Source: Neofusicoccum parvum (lineage: Eukaryota > Ascomycota > Dothideomycetes > Botryosphaeriales > Botryosphaeriaceae). From it: a DNA stretch of 64,000 nucleotides. The DNA is taken from contig CP087218.1 of assembly GCA_020912385.1 (NCBI GenBank), positions 992,001 to 1,056,000 of the forward strand, written 5' to 3'. The notes beneath the pieces were generated by a model. It saw only the letters and a program-made list of their open reading frames with translations. It had not been told where the DNA came from and searched no databases. Shown piece by piece: positions 1 through 11,604 of this stretch; the first letter of the stretch is position 1; the number at the start of each line of letters is the position of its first letter. A program made the translations under genes and the position numbers.

Positions 1-60
1 GTAGAATGGTAAGAAACGGAAGAGTAAGAAAAAGAAGAGCAAAAAAGGAAAGAGCAAAAC

Positions 61-330
61 TATCTAACTAGTACATGCTTAGCATGCACTAGCCGCTTTC
101 TTGCGTACATCGAGAGGAACCGCGTCATACTCTCGGAAACGAGTACTAACCACTAGTTCACGTGCATCAGGAGGAACCGCGTCATACTCCTGGAAACGTG
201 ACCAGCTCGATAGAACAGACTCTTTAGGTACCGTCTGTTTTTCACCCGACCCAGACTCGAACCCATGTCCCTACTAATGGGTGAGTGGTGATAATTGCCT
301 TTGACAACTAGACCATGCTCATCTGGCGGT
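61..330 (-). repeat. Hairpin-rich element with a degenerate tRNA-like head (SINE-like candidate)
   Basis: Read on the minus strand, 315-303 resembles a pol III A box (TGGTCTAGTTGTC) and 263-253 a B box (GGTTCGAGTCT), about 50 nt apart as in a tRNA, but the T-stem does not pair well, so this is a tRNA-like relic rather than a tRNA. Behind it lie three hairpins: 168-192 (CAGGAG/CTCCTG), 111-135 (CGAGAG/CTCTCG) and 68-92 (CTAGT, CATGC, TTA, GCATG, ACTAG). The first two share the identical 13-nt loop GAACCGCGTCATA at 174-186 and 117-129, while their stems differ by two compensated pairs. The minus-strand 3' side runs into pyrimidine-rich DNA (1-60). A tRNA-derived SINE is the best reading; a pol III structured RNA is possible. 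Confidence 0.5.
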
Positions 331-1875
331 AGATACTAGGAGGGTTGGCGGAATCGTTTCATATACCGAAGGATCGAGATATCCCTGCTTGACGGTCACC
401 GCAGCATTGCGAGGCTGATCGAGGCACAGTCGTGTTGGTCTCCTTTGTGTCACCTGTCGTGGGGTCTCCGGTGGCGGAACGCTCCGAAGATCGCATACGC
501 CGGTATTTCAGGCATGTTCTCGTGCGGGCTCTCGGAGGGTATCGTCCTGGTATGAGGTTCCCACATTGGAGGTAGCAAAGCAACCCGGCATGGGTATGGA
601 AACGTGGTGTTTACCTACCTTAGTCCTGCATTTCCTTTCTATGCCGTGCCTTTCGGTGTTGTTCTTTCATGAACGACCCCGGCATCACACAGCGCCCCAA
701 CACCGACCGGAACGCAGGCACCCACAGCCCGTGCCATTTGATCCTCGTCCGCCATCTCCTCACCTTTTGCACTGCTCTTTCATCTCTGGGTCCGTTCCAC
801 TTGATTTCCATTTGATGCTGCGTCCCTTTGCATGACCCTGTGATCGAAGAAAGATGACTAGACACATTTCCTTCTGTGTCTGGATTGCTGCTTCAGACAA
901 ATGCTTGCGGTGGCATTGCCGACGTTGTACAGCTCCGAGGAGCGAATCGAGAAACGAGGCATATGCTGGTAGCTCGCAGCATTTTTCCCTGGAGGAAGAA
1001 GCCAGATTTCTCCTGTGTGCAGCTCTTTCTTTTGCTCGTTCAATGTTCCTCTCTGGCTTCCCGTGGAAGGTCATTGGGGGTGAGGTAGATGCTGGCCATC
1101 ACACAGAATGGCTAATGGTCAACGATGCAATGAATGTATGATCTGTGAGCGCCGTCGGCGTTGCACGGAATACTGGCGGGGGATGATGTTAAGGAGAGGA
1201 TGGGATGAAGTTCGAGTTTTGCAGGCATCGGGTGGGACTAGCGGCAGAATCCCTGCGTCACGCTTCGCCCGACTCCGGCTCCCACGGTAGGGCTGAACAC
1301 GATGACGATCTCCACGCCTTTGTCCACGACGAATGGCGCCGGCAAATTTGTCTGCGGTGATGGAAGTGCTCTCGTGTGCGCTTCATACAACAGTCAAAAT
1401 TCGAGCATGAACAAATCATGTCCAGACGGTTACAAAGCCACTGAAATCATGGTTTGGATGCGCCGAGCATGCATCACGAGTGCCACAAGTTTGCATACGT
1501 GAGCTAAACGTGACAAATTTTGCATTTCAAAATTCTCTAGGACGTCTCATCCCTCAGAGGTCATCTCAAATCTTCACTCAACAGAGTGATAGGTTACCCT
1601 GCGGGATTTGAAAGGCAGGAAGAAGCGTGTGAGAACTGGAGAATTTCGATGCACAGAATGTCTGTCGAAGACCGCACGTAGAACCGGAAATTGCAGTCTG
1701 TTTCTAGCGGTTGATCTTGGCAACTCCAGTACCGGTGGAGAAGCTGCTTGCCCGCCCTCACCTCCCGGGGATTGGGGACGGATTTAAGCCGGGTGGCCCG
1801 TGCAGCATCCACTGAAAACTTCCCGACCCTCGACTCGCAACACCATAGCAACAACAACCGTGCAGCTGCGCAAAC
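331..1875. other. Intergenic; no gene recognised
   Basis: Only short, codon-poor open frames on both strands; no family resemblance, tRNA or simple repeat was seen. The last 150 bases serve as the RRP36 promoter and leader. Confidence 0.5.
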
Positions 1876-3041
1876 ATGGTCCTTTCACGTAACCTGGACC
1901 GCTCGCTGCGAGCTCGCGATGACGACTCGGACTCTGAACCCTATCCTGACGAGCTTGAGGGCAGCTCGCCTTCCGTTCTTGCTACAGGCGATGGCGGAGA
2001 GATCGCAAGTTCGGGCGCAGAATCCGGCTCTGATCAGGACGAGGTTATGGGCGACGCCGAGGTATGCTATCTAATCCTCTCGTGCAAGTGCGCCAACGCA
2101 TGCTGATATTTCGCTCCACCTGCAGTCAGACAATGACGAAAACGTACAAGAGCAGCTTAGCAAAGTCTCGTTCGGCGCGCTAGCAAAAGCCCAGGACGCC
2201 CTCTCGAAGCACAAGGACAGCGGCAGGAAACGCAAACGAGGTTCCGACCAGACGGCCGACCAGGAGGATAAGCTACAAGCTCTCCGTGAGCGTTTGAGGG
2301 AGCTGAAGAGGACCAAGGCGAAGGACACCAGCACCAAGAAGCCGTCGAAAAAGGCGAAGGCTCAGGAATCCGAGGGAGACTCTTCAGATGGTGACTCCGA
2401 TGTCTCCAATTCTGACCAGGAGGATTCTGGCAAGAAGTCTAAATCGCGCACCTCCAAGCATGCGCCCGCCGTCATGTCCAGCAAGAAGCCCGTCAGCCGG
2501 AAGCGGGAGGTCCTTGCGCCCAAGAAACGCGTTGCTCGAGACCCGCGGTTCGATGCACTATCGGGCGGCCCTGTGGACGAGAATCAGCTCAAACACAATT
2601 ATGCTTTCCTCGACCAGTACCGTGATTCTGAAATGGCGGAGTTAAAGACCGCTATCAAGAAGACGAAGAATGAGGACGATAAGGCAATTTTGAAGCGGAA
2701 GTTGCTGAGTATGGAAAGTCAGAAAAAGGCCAAGGAGTCCAAGGAACGGCGAGAGAAGGTCGTAAAGGAGCACAAGAAGCAAGAGAAGGAAGCTGTCAAG
2801 GAGGGAAAGACGCCATTCTTCCTCAAGAAGTGTAAGTTGACAATCTGGCACATGGTTTCGCAAAGGAAAAGCTCTCTAATAAAACTCCATTATAGCCGAG
2901 GTCAAGAAGCGAGCACTTGTCGACCAGTTCTCCAACATGAAGGGCAAGCAGAGAGAGAGACTAATCGAGAGGAGGCGCAAGAAGGCCACTGCCAAGGAAA
3001 GGAAGAACATGCCCGACGCCAGAAGGATGGTTGGCGAGTGA
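1876..3041 (+). CDS. RRP36: rRNA biogenesis protein Rrp36
   Basis: Nucleolar protein of the small-subunit processome needed for early cleavages of the pre-rRNA (family knowledge). Three exons: 1876-2061, 2126-2831, 2896-3041, giving 345 residues; both introns have good ends (GTATGC..CTGCAG, GTAAGT..TATAG). The N-terminal half is acidic and serine-rich, followed by Lys-rich low complexity; the conserved RRP36 core starts at KKRVARDPRFDALSGG and continues through NYAFLDQYRDSE and a charged coiled-coil; the C-terminus is the family signature of basic residues (KGKQRERLIERRRKK, then KNMPDARRMV). Length fits fungal homologues. The start is the first ATG in frame and opens with MVLSRNLDRSLR. Little doubt about identity. 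Confidence 0.93.
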
Positions 3042-4374
3042 CCATAAAGCCACGATTGGCTGCGGCTGCTGGGGCGAAACCGACATGCACCAATGACAAA
3101 TGCAGGACAGATCCCGGAATATTCTGCCCCAGAAGTCGGCTCGAGTCACTGGCCAGGCTATGGAGTGATTCTTTAGCATCGAGCGAAGGGTGTTGTTATT
3201 TCGGGATGGAACTAGTGAGCCTCAAACTGCGGATGGGAAGGCTGGAAGTTACCAGTCCTCATCGCTCCACACAAAAGCTATCTGCCAGTATGAACGCACG
3301 AAACCGCAGATGATGGGAGCGGCTCCATAGGCCTGACATCATGTTGGCTGCGTGGGAAGCAGCTTGGCAATACACATACTGGGCGTTGTATGCTGTGAGA
3401 TGCTGATGCCAAGTCGAATTTTGACCGAAACGATCAAGGCTGTCAGCTGAGCCGCAGCCATCTTGCAGGATGGCTTCTGGTGTTTCTGGGCGCGCACAGA
3501 CCAGCAGTCTGGGTAGTAGATTGCTTCCCGCCTCGCCCACCTCCATCGCTTTGATGTTTGCTCGCAACAATCCAGCAGCAGGAGCTGGGAATTGCAGACA
3601 CCACACTTTTGCCTGGATCTCTAAATTTGAGATGGTATGGTCTACATCTTCCCCGCAATTCGTCATGTTAAAGTGGTGGCTGTGTTCAGTGGGTGATACA
3701 GCCCGCAACTACATGCATTAACGCTTGGCCCCAGCCAATTCTATTGTTAGGCTGTCAGCTCCAGGATCGCGCACGATGCATGTACACCCCGCGGCCAACG
3801 CCTTCTCCAGAGGTAAGCCACACTTCTAATTCGTGTTCTCCATCCTTTGTCCCCACCGGGACAAGACTTTTGTTCTTCTTGTCATCCCAATTTCCACCGG
3901 TCTTTGTGAGTCGATTCCCAGCCCTTGACCGCAGCATCGCCAATGGGCATATCGCCCGTGCGCGGGGGGCATCCTTCCCAGCTGTCAGCGCCTACACGGC
4001 TTGAGGCTCAGTCAATATGCTCTGCCGATATAGAACAAACGTGTTTAGACGCAAATGACAAATTTAGGTGGACGCGAGTAACTGCGTCCCAGCAAGCTTA
4101 GCTTTGCCATGTGCAATGGCAACGCCGTCTGAGAAGCCAGTCCACACAGCTGGCGCCACCGAAGCAACATCAGCTCTTTGAGCGGCCAAGCAGTGGCACG
4201 GTTCGTGGCTTGCGGTATACATCGAGGCCTTCTTGGCTGCGTAGGCATCCCCGCCTGCCGATTCTTTGTTGCCTTATTCTTCCGTCGCCCATATCGCCGG
4301 CACACTTCCCACTTCTTCCGTCTTCTCAAGAGCCACTTAATCTCTCTGCAACATCCCCTGTTTCAACCGGCACC
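3042..4374. other. Intergenic; no gene recognised
   Basis: Downstream of RRP36 and upstream of the cupredoxin-like gene. Frames are short and show no family features. The 50 bases before 4375 are pyrimidine-rich, as is usual for a fungal leader. Confidence 0.5.
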
Positions 4375-5652
4375 ATGTTCCAAGCAAATCGATTACCCAG
4401 AGCGGTGATCTGCAGCCTTGCGCTCCTCGGCACAGGCGTCTCTGCTCAGAGCAGCGGCTCTGCCACTGTTTCCGAGTCAGCCTCGTCGACCACCAGCTCT
4501 GCCGTCAAGACCCACACCGTGCTCGTTGGAAAGGCAGACCACAAGTTCGAGCCAGACGTCACCCAGGCGCTTGTCGGCGACATCATCAAGTTCCAATTTT
4601 ATCCTACCAACCATTCGGTCGTTCGCGCTGAGTATGGCTACCCGTGCATTCCTTATGAGATGACCGGCACTGGAAAGACTGGGTTCACGGCCGGATTCCA
4701 TCCCGTAGATGCGATTCTCGACGATGTAAGAGGACTCTCTTTGCCTTCTATTGATTGGAACTAACAATCCACAGCCGCCATCATTCAACATCCGTGTCAA
4801 TGACACTGACCCGATATTCTTCTACTGCTCCGCACCTGGTTCATGTATTAACTATGAGATGGTGGGGGTGATTAACCCAGTAAGCTTTCAAGTCAAAGGT
4901 TTGCGCTGGACGGGGCTGAATGATGCTGACTTGAACAGAACAAATCGACGTCACTTGAGACGCAAAAGCAAAAGGCTGGAGAAAGTTCTTTCATGCTGAA
5001 CCCTGGCGAGAAATTTCCCGACGAAGCGGCCTCCTCATCAGTTGTATCGGGTGCGGCCAAAGCAACTGCAACAGCGACCAGCACCTCGACGGTAGCAGCG
5101 GCGGCCGGAGGCAGCAGTAGCGGTGGAAGCAGCTTGTCTGGAGGGGCGATTGCAGGTATTGTGGTCGGAGCAGTCGCAGTGATTGGCATCCTGGCGGCTT
5201 TGTTCTTCTACGTCGGACGCAACAAGTCATTGAAGGAAAAGGTGAACCGGCAGTCTGCCACGATGAGCCCGCAGATGGGCGGCAGCCCGCCGATATTCCA
5301 GTCTCCGGTGGGCCTGTTCCCGCAGAGCAACCCGTACTTCCCACGATCGAACATGGGCGGTGGACCGCCGTCGTACTCTCCGAGTGGCGACGAGTACAGC
5401 ACAGTGCACACTGGCACCCACCCGCGCTCGTACTTCACCGAGGTCGGCATGTATCCGCACCACAATGCGATGTCAGATGGGTTCGTACAGCTCTCCCCGA
5501 GCCCGCACGCTTACTTCGCCCGGCTGATGCAGAGACGCAGCGTATCGAGATCGTCCAATGCAGGCAGCCCGCCGCCGCCTGCGTCGTCTCCTCCCCCGCC
5601 TCTGCCGTCGCCGGGGCCCAAGAAACATCACGTGCACGAGATGGCAGGCTAG
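4375..5652 (+). CDS. Secreted cupredoxin-like protein with C-terminal membrane anchor
   Basis: Three exons, 4375-4725, 4775-4879, 4939-5652, 389 residues. An N-terminal signal peptide (about residues 1-24, hydrophobic VICSLALLGTGVSA) precedes a Ser/Thr linker and a cupredoxin-like domain (about 45-155) with the fold landmarks VGDIIKFQFYPTNHSVV and FFYCSAPGSC. A Ser/Ala/Gly-rich linker leads to one transmembrane helix (AIAGIVVGAVAVIGILAALF, about 240-262), then a Pro-rich cytoplasmic tail. This is the common fungal extracellular serine-rich/plastocyanin-like architecture. The His usually found after the Cys in copper cupredoxins is missing (SAPGSCINYEMVG), as in many fungal members, so copper binding is uncertain. 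Likely cell-surface; substrate unknown. Confidence 0.82.
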
Positions 5653-6477
5653 CACCAGCACGTCGTAGAGCAGGAGCGGATGCCGTCATCGGGGGCGCTG
5701 TGGCGGGGGCGGGAACACCGCGTTTGGCGTGGGAACATCGTGTCTGGCGTTCGGGGCGGCGTCGGGGTTCTGGGCGGGGGCAGCAATGCGGTACTGGCGA
5801 ACAGGCGTTCTCTTTCCATGTAGATGTCGACAGCACTGTCCGCGCAGCTCTGCGCGGCATAGCTGCTGACCAATATACCCTTCCCATTCGACGGCTTTGC
5901 GAGGGCCATGTTCGCGCACCTGCAGCAGCGACGGGCTCGAGCGGGGGGCCTAATGTAGCGCCGGAGAACACCCCGCGCATCGTCGGCCATCAAGGTCGCC
6001 GACGCAGCGGCGGGCGGCTGGCCAGGCAGTGGTGTGCAGAGTTTTGACGGGCCGTTTCCAGCGCGCAAACAGACTGCGGTCCAGGCAGCCCTACGGCAAC
6101 TTGGCACTGGCGGCCGGCACATCGAGGCCGCTCGCTCTGGTTGATCCCCGCCGCGCATTCGGGAGCTCGATCCGTGATGGCCAGCGCAGCCAATTGCTGC
6201 GCCTGCTGGCCCCTCGTGGAGACCTTGGCAGACCGCATGTCTGCGTGCGTCCGCAGATTAGATATATAACAGCGTCCAGCGCGCCCCCGCCGGCCGCTGC
6301 GTTCCTTTTGGCCTGGCGGTGCCCTTCCTGCTCGTTGCTCGCTCGCTGTCTCGCCCTCGATCGCATCGCTCGCGCCGCCCGCAAAGAGCTGCCCGCCGAG
6401 TGCGAAGGGAAGAACATGCGTCGTGGGCGACGGCCGGCCACCCACTCCTGCAGCAAAAACTTCGTGACCGCCTGACA
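5653..6477. other. Intergenic, GC-rich
   Basis: Contains the 3' region of the cupredoxin-like gene and the promoter/leader of the PHO80-type cyclin. The Pro-rich and Arg-rich frames here are typical of GC-rich noncoding DNA; nothing else recognised. Confidence 0.5.
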
Positions 6478-7702
6478 ATGGCCATGTTGCACTCTCCCTC
6501 GCCCACCTTCTCCGCCTCCAACTCGCCGAGCGCGCCCTTCCACACCCCGTCGCGGCCGTATAATGCCTCGTGCCGCTCGTCCACCTCCAGCGCTGCGTCC
6601 CCGCGTGTCTTCACCCCTGCAGCCCAGGCGGCGCCTCCTTCGTCCCGGCGCATAGATGCCTCTCCGTCGCTGGTACCCACCACATCCACCTCCGTCCACG
6701 CTGCCCGATCGCCGATACCAAAGCGGCAGACGTCTGATGCCGCAACCCAGTACACCCCGCCCGACTATCCGCCCACGTTCCGCCCGACCCAGGGCAAGAG
6801 GCAGTCCAGCGCCAGCGTCGACCCGTCACAACAGAGCAGGGCTAAGCGGAGGGAGACCTTCGCCGACGCAGAAGCAGCCACCACGGAGGACCCACAGGAG
6901 CCGCAGCCGCGGGTAACTCCGCAGCCTGCCACCTTCTCGAGCGCCATCCAGCGCGACTCAGCGTCCGAGGAGCAGGAGCAGCAGCCGCAGCACAATGAAG
7001 CCGCCGCGCCACCGCAGCCGCTCGATCCGAATGCCAAGGCGATGCCCGTCTTGTACGAGACATGCGACGTCAAAGACCTGGGCGTCCTGATCTCCGACAT
7101 GCTCATGGAGCTGGTGCGGCTGAACGACGGGCTCCCGCTCCAGGACGGCCAGCTGACGCGCTTCCACTCGCGGTAAGTACATTCCTTGCGCCAGCGAACA
7201 GCTGAGCTCAGCAGTTCCAGTTGGGCTGGGCTGTGGGGCTTTGCCACGCTTTCTGGCGCGCGAACCTTGGGAAGAACCGCCCCGATTCTAACCCAGCAAT
7301 AGTGCGCCGCCGAGCATCTCCGTCCGCGACTATCTCAATCGTCTCATTGTACACGCGACCCTGTCGCCGCCGATCCTGCTTTCCATGGTTTATTACATTG
7401 ACCGGCTCTGCCTTCTGTACCCTGCTTTCACCATCAGCAGCCTTACCGTGCACCGTTTCCTAATCGCCGCCGCCACCGTTGCTTCCAAGGGTCTGAGCGA
7501 CAGCTTCTGGACGAACAACACCTATGCGAGAGTAGGAGGTGTCAGCACAAGAGAACTGGCACTGCTCGAGCTGGAGTTCCTTACCCGCCTTCAATGGCGC
7601 ATCGTACCCAAGCCAGAGGTCTTGGTGGACTACTACAGGAGCTTAGTGGAGCGGGGCGAGGGCTATGTCATGGCGCAAGAACAGACTCAGTCGCCGGAGT
7701 GA
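6478..7702 (+). CDS. PHO80: PHO80-type cyclin (Pho85 CDK partner)
   Basis: Two exons, 6478-7172 and 7303-7702, 364 residues. The first 170 residues are Pro/Ser/Gln-rich; the cyclin fold begins near DVKDLGVLISDMLMELVRLN and includes the Pho80/PREG signatures LTRFHSR, ISVRDYLNRLIVHATLS, SMVYYIDRL, LTVHRFLIAAATVASKGLSD and NNTYARVGGVS. In yeast and Neurospora such a cyclin binds the Pho85-type kinase and represses the phosphate-starvation transcription factor. The intron is 130 nt, longer than its neighbours; its 3' end has two AGs six bases apart (7296 and 7302), both in frame; the second gives HSR-APPSISV, which matches the family better. Start chosen at the first ATG in good context after a stop upstream in the leader frame; a longer upstream frame (from 6319) exists but is Arg-rich and unconvincing. 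Confidence 0.88.
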
Positions 7703-9009
7703 TTTAGAGGAAATGGGCGTGCATTGGGCCAGCACAGAAGACGGCTGTACAGGCGGATGGTTCGGGCATGAATTCCCTTCGATTGGTTAGAGATGTTCAG
7801 AAGACCCAAGAACTGGTGTGGCCCTTGAAATAGGTTTTGAGAATTGCAAGCTGGGCATGGAACAGCGAAACGAGGCAAGCGAACTGGAGCAAGGGAAGAA
7901 TGGAGCATTTCGACAGTCGGCGTTGAGGGACAGCATTGCATTGCATTGCATAGCGGATACCACCCAGGGTGTTATGCAGGATTCCAGCCAGCGCTTTTGC
8001 CTGGGCGATTTTAGAGCGGAGGACCAGATTACCACATGAATGGAAGATTTCAAAAAGACGACTATCGGGGCTGACAGCACATCAGAAGCCCATGAAAAGG
8101 CGATTCCGGCAGCATGGGCGCTTCGGGCGTGCCAATTGGCCTGGCGTGTCGCGTGCCGCGACTATCAACCTGCTTGATTGAACGAGGGCAGCTGCGGGTC
8201 GCGCTGAAAGCGAGCATAGCGAGCAGCCTAAGCCGAGTCATGGTGCTCGTCTCTTGCCATGTTGATAGAGCAGCGGAGTCTTCACGAACGGCAGGGGCGG
8301 CGGGTGCTGCGCTGGCCCAATGGGCTCGTGAGGCCGCCTCCCCGGCAGCCTTGTCGCTCCGCTAGTAGCCTTACAAGGTGTCGAATCGCCAGGCCGCGCA
8401 CGGGGAGGGCGACCTACGACACGCTCCGAGCAGCAGTCCTCGCCGCGCAATCTCTGGCCTGCTGCATGGCCAGCATGTCGGCATGCGGCGAGGGCAGGGC
8501 CGTCGCATCAGCACGCCCAGGACCGGGAAGAATGAAGTACCTCCCGTCGCGCTGCCGCCGCCGCCGCCGCCGCTGCGCATCTCCACTGCTGCCCAGCCGC
8601 GTCGCCCATGTACCCAGCTCTGAGACGCCCTGCCTCCACCTCAGTCTTCCCAGCCTCGCCCGGCCCAAGCGCTCCCGCCCCGTGGGCCCTGCAGACCCGC
8701 GCGCGTCACTCTGCATGATTCGCGGTGGGCCAATTCGCTGCCGTCGCCCATCCAGGACCGCCGCAGCACCGCAGGCGCGTCGCGACCCCGTCCATGCACG
8801 CGTAGCCGCCGCATGTCTTGGAAGCCTGGCAGGTCGTGAGATGAGAGTGAGTTTGCGTGGTTCCTGGCTGCTGTCCGTCCCGCCCGGACTTAATTGCGAG
8901 ATGGAGCTCTGAGATCTGCTGCATACATAGCTCGAAGCTAAGCCACGCGACTTGATAGTCACACGAGCACCCGCACTCTGCGCATTTCCCGTAGAAGAAG
9001 CAAAAAAGC
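7703..9009. other. Intergenic; no gene recognised
   Basis: Holds the 3' region of the cyclin gene and the leader of the next gene. Open frames between 8259 and 8962 on both strands are Arg/Ala/Pro-rich with no coding-like residue pattern and are rejected. A GCATT run occurs at 7933-7950. Confidence 0.45.
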
Positions 9010-11604
9010 ATGGCCGCGGCGCTGACAGCTGACAGCCTCTCGCGGCTGTCGCTCAACTCTGGCCTGGACGAGCGATTTGTTGGAGACCAGTGGAGACCTC
9101 GATATGCTGCCTCTCCGGAGCCGCAATGGGCAGTTTCACCTTCGTACACACCGGTAGGTACCCAACCGGAGAACTAGGCAAACCCAAACATTTCGGACCT
9201 TTTTCCAACGCTCGCTAAAATAGAGCCCGTTGCTCACTGCTGGCGCCAGGTGCGGAAAGCTTCCAGAGCACTCACGACGACCCCACACACCGCCCCGCCA
9301 GCGCACCGTCCACGCCTCCCCCATCGTCACGTCTCCGACCCGGTACCGCCCTTGATGGTCGACGACGAATGGGCCCTCGGACTGCCTGTCCGCCACAGGA
9401 AGGCGAGCGTCCATGAGTACCAGCTGAAGCCCTCCTCGCCCGCCCAGCACCGTCTCACCGGCCCGTTGGACGAGTCGCGCGCCAGCCAAGCATGGCCGCC
9501 CCGCGGGTACACGCGCGACTCCATGCTGGACCAGACCGAGGCGGAGGAGTACATCAGCGCCGGCGCGAGCATATTCAAGGGCCGCGCCGAGGATGCGCCC
9601 GGTGCGCCGCCGGGCTATTATCGCTTCTTCGCGACAATGGAGGGTGACGATTCGGAGCGGAATGATCGCGCGCGCTACCAGCACGATGCGTACCGGGACA
9701 TAACACTGTCGCCCTTCGCATCGTCCGATAGCCCGTGCCCGTGGCTGGCGCTGGAGCAGCCGTGCATGGCGTATGCTTTTGGCTGGATGCCGGGAACCAT
9801 GACTTTAAATTTTAAGGTCAGCTTGTCCGGGAGCCTCAAGCCTAAGCTCAAGTACGGCGCGACAATACAACCGCGGAAGATCAAGCTGGGCCATATATTG
9901 GATCGGTTGCGGAGCTTGGAGAGGGGTTTCCAGGACGATGTTCGTTTCCCCCCGGCCTTCCTAGGAGGAGAGGATCTTTGTTATCTCTGACGTAATTGGC
10001 ACAGGACCCTGATGTACTTTACCGCGACTTGTACAAGACCCTGCTGGAGGAAACGGACGGGAGTGAACAACCGAACACCGGGCTTGAGAAGCAGATTGCA
10101 GGACTTATTACCGTGCTCACAAATCAGGACTGGGTCGATTTCAGCCAGCCGAAGAACCAAGTCGTTGCCAAATTCTTCGACAGCAAAGACATTGCCAGGA
10201 AAACAAAATTCTTCCACCAACTTCTCCTGGCTGTGGAGTTGTACATGAGAATACACCACGACATACATGGGGATCAGGCGAAAGGGGCGGTCATCGCTGC
10301 GCTGCCACCAAAGGTGTCGTGGGATATGGCATTGGCGGAGCGATGGCAGAAAAACATGACAATCAAGAAATCACGGACATCGTCAAATGAGAGCGTATTC
10401 AGCTTTCAGCTTGGGAACAAAAAGAAGCAGAAGGAATCGTTGCGGCTCTTCGCAAAAATGCTCAAGTGGCCCAACATGCAAGAGCTCGATTACGTCCTCG
10501 AGGAAAAGGGTCGATACGAAGTGCCTCTTGAGGACCGCTCCGCAGATGCCATGTCCTGGTTTGCTGGGGTGATCCTACCTGGTCCGACACTACCCTGGCT
10601 TCTAATGAACTCTCTAATCGACTGCGACAAGGAGACCGGCCCATCCTTGAAGTACCTCACTCACGTGGCACCAGCGTCGGGGTTCCAGTACAGGGCCAAT
10701 ACATACTGGTCGTACAAGTGTATCGTTGGCAAGGTCCTTGGTGCGTCGAGAGGCGTCAAACAGGTAACCGGCTGGGTTGGCCCTTGCTACTTCAGCCCCG
10801 ACCTGAAGCGCACAGAATGCGTCAAGATAAACCAGGTGTCACCACCTAAACTCCGGCTCAAACCTACAGACGTGGAATCAATGAAGATACGAACAGATCC
10901 TCTTGGCCCAGAGGAGGATGAATATCCTCTTGGAGACTACGATTTGGTGATGCCCGAAATGGAAGATATCACGGATGAAATCCGGGTACAGAAGTTGAGC
11001 TTTTATCCAGTCAAAGAACAGCCGGTTGCCAAGCACGGTGGAGATGCGGCGCCGCTGCTCTTCGACGCAGCAATTATGTTTGCTTGTGGCGGGGACAGCT
11101 GGCCGATGCGGTTGACATATGATGTCGACTTCGTCGCAGCATATCCCTGCCACCAAGGGCCGCATGGTAAGCAATTGAGCCTTTTCACTCCGCACCTTAT
11201 TCAAACTTTCTGACAGCTCCTTCCAAGTGCTCTTCTTCGACTACAAACACAAAGCCATTCGCGTCGACGACGGTCTGGTCGACATCAAAGAATGGGGACA
11301 AGGACAAGTGGGCTCGGATTCTTCACCACCATCATCCTCCCGCAACGACTCTAGGACCACGCTTGCGTCCGCACAAGAGCCAGCGTCTGCACACCTGGAT
11401 TGCGTTCTCGTCATCGAAGCGCTCGGCGTCAGCGACAACGAGGTGTTCGCGCGCTCGTGGTGCGCGCAGACTGGCCATCACGCGATCATCGCAAACATCA
11501 AGAAGACTTGCATGGCCTGCGCAATCAGGGAGGCGTATGCTGCGTGCATTAGCGTGGTGATTATGACCGAGGGAGGCAGGGTGGACGAAAAGGACGAAGA
11601 TTAG
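9010..11604 (+). CDS. Unrecognised 790-residue fungal protein
   Basis: Four exons: 9010-9153, 9250-9939, 10005-11166, 11228-11604. The joins are set by phase: intron 2 starts GTTCGT and ends GCACAG, intron 3 starts GTAAGC and ends at CCAAG, since the nearer TGACAG acceptor would break the frame. The protein opens MAAALTADSLSRLSLN, has no signal peptide or clear membrane helix, and alternates acidic stretches with hydrophobic, Trp-rich segments (LPWLLMNSLIDCDKETG, YWSYKCIVGKVLGASRGVKQ, FDAAIMFACGGDSWPMRLTYD). The last exon has a Ser-rich insert and ends in a Cys-containing segment (KKTCMACAIREAYAACIS). Codon use and phase-compatible introns show it is real; I do not recognise the family. Confidence 0.72.

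Noticed and set aside
10..60. Possible poly-A tail on the plus strand
   Set aside because: The tRNA-like boxes place the element on the minus strand, so this purine stretch is its pyrimidine-rich 3' side.
253..330. A genuine tRNA on the minus strand
   Set aside because: A and B boxes are present but acceptor and T stems do not pair, so only a tRNA-like relic is claimed.
8259..8962. Long frames on both strands between the cyclin and the 790-residue gene
   Set aside because: Present on both strands with random-looking composition, typical of GC-rich noncoding DNA.
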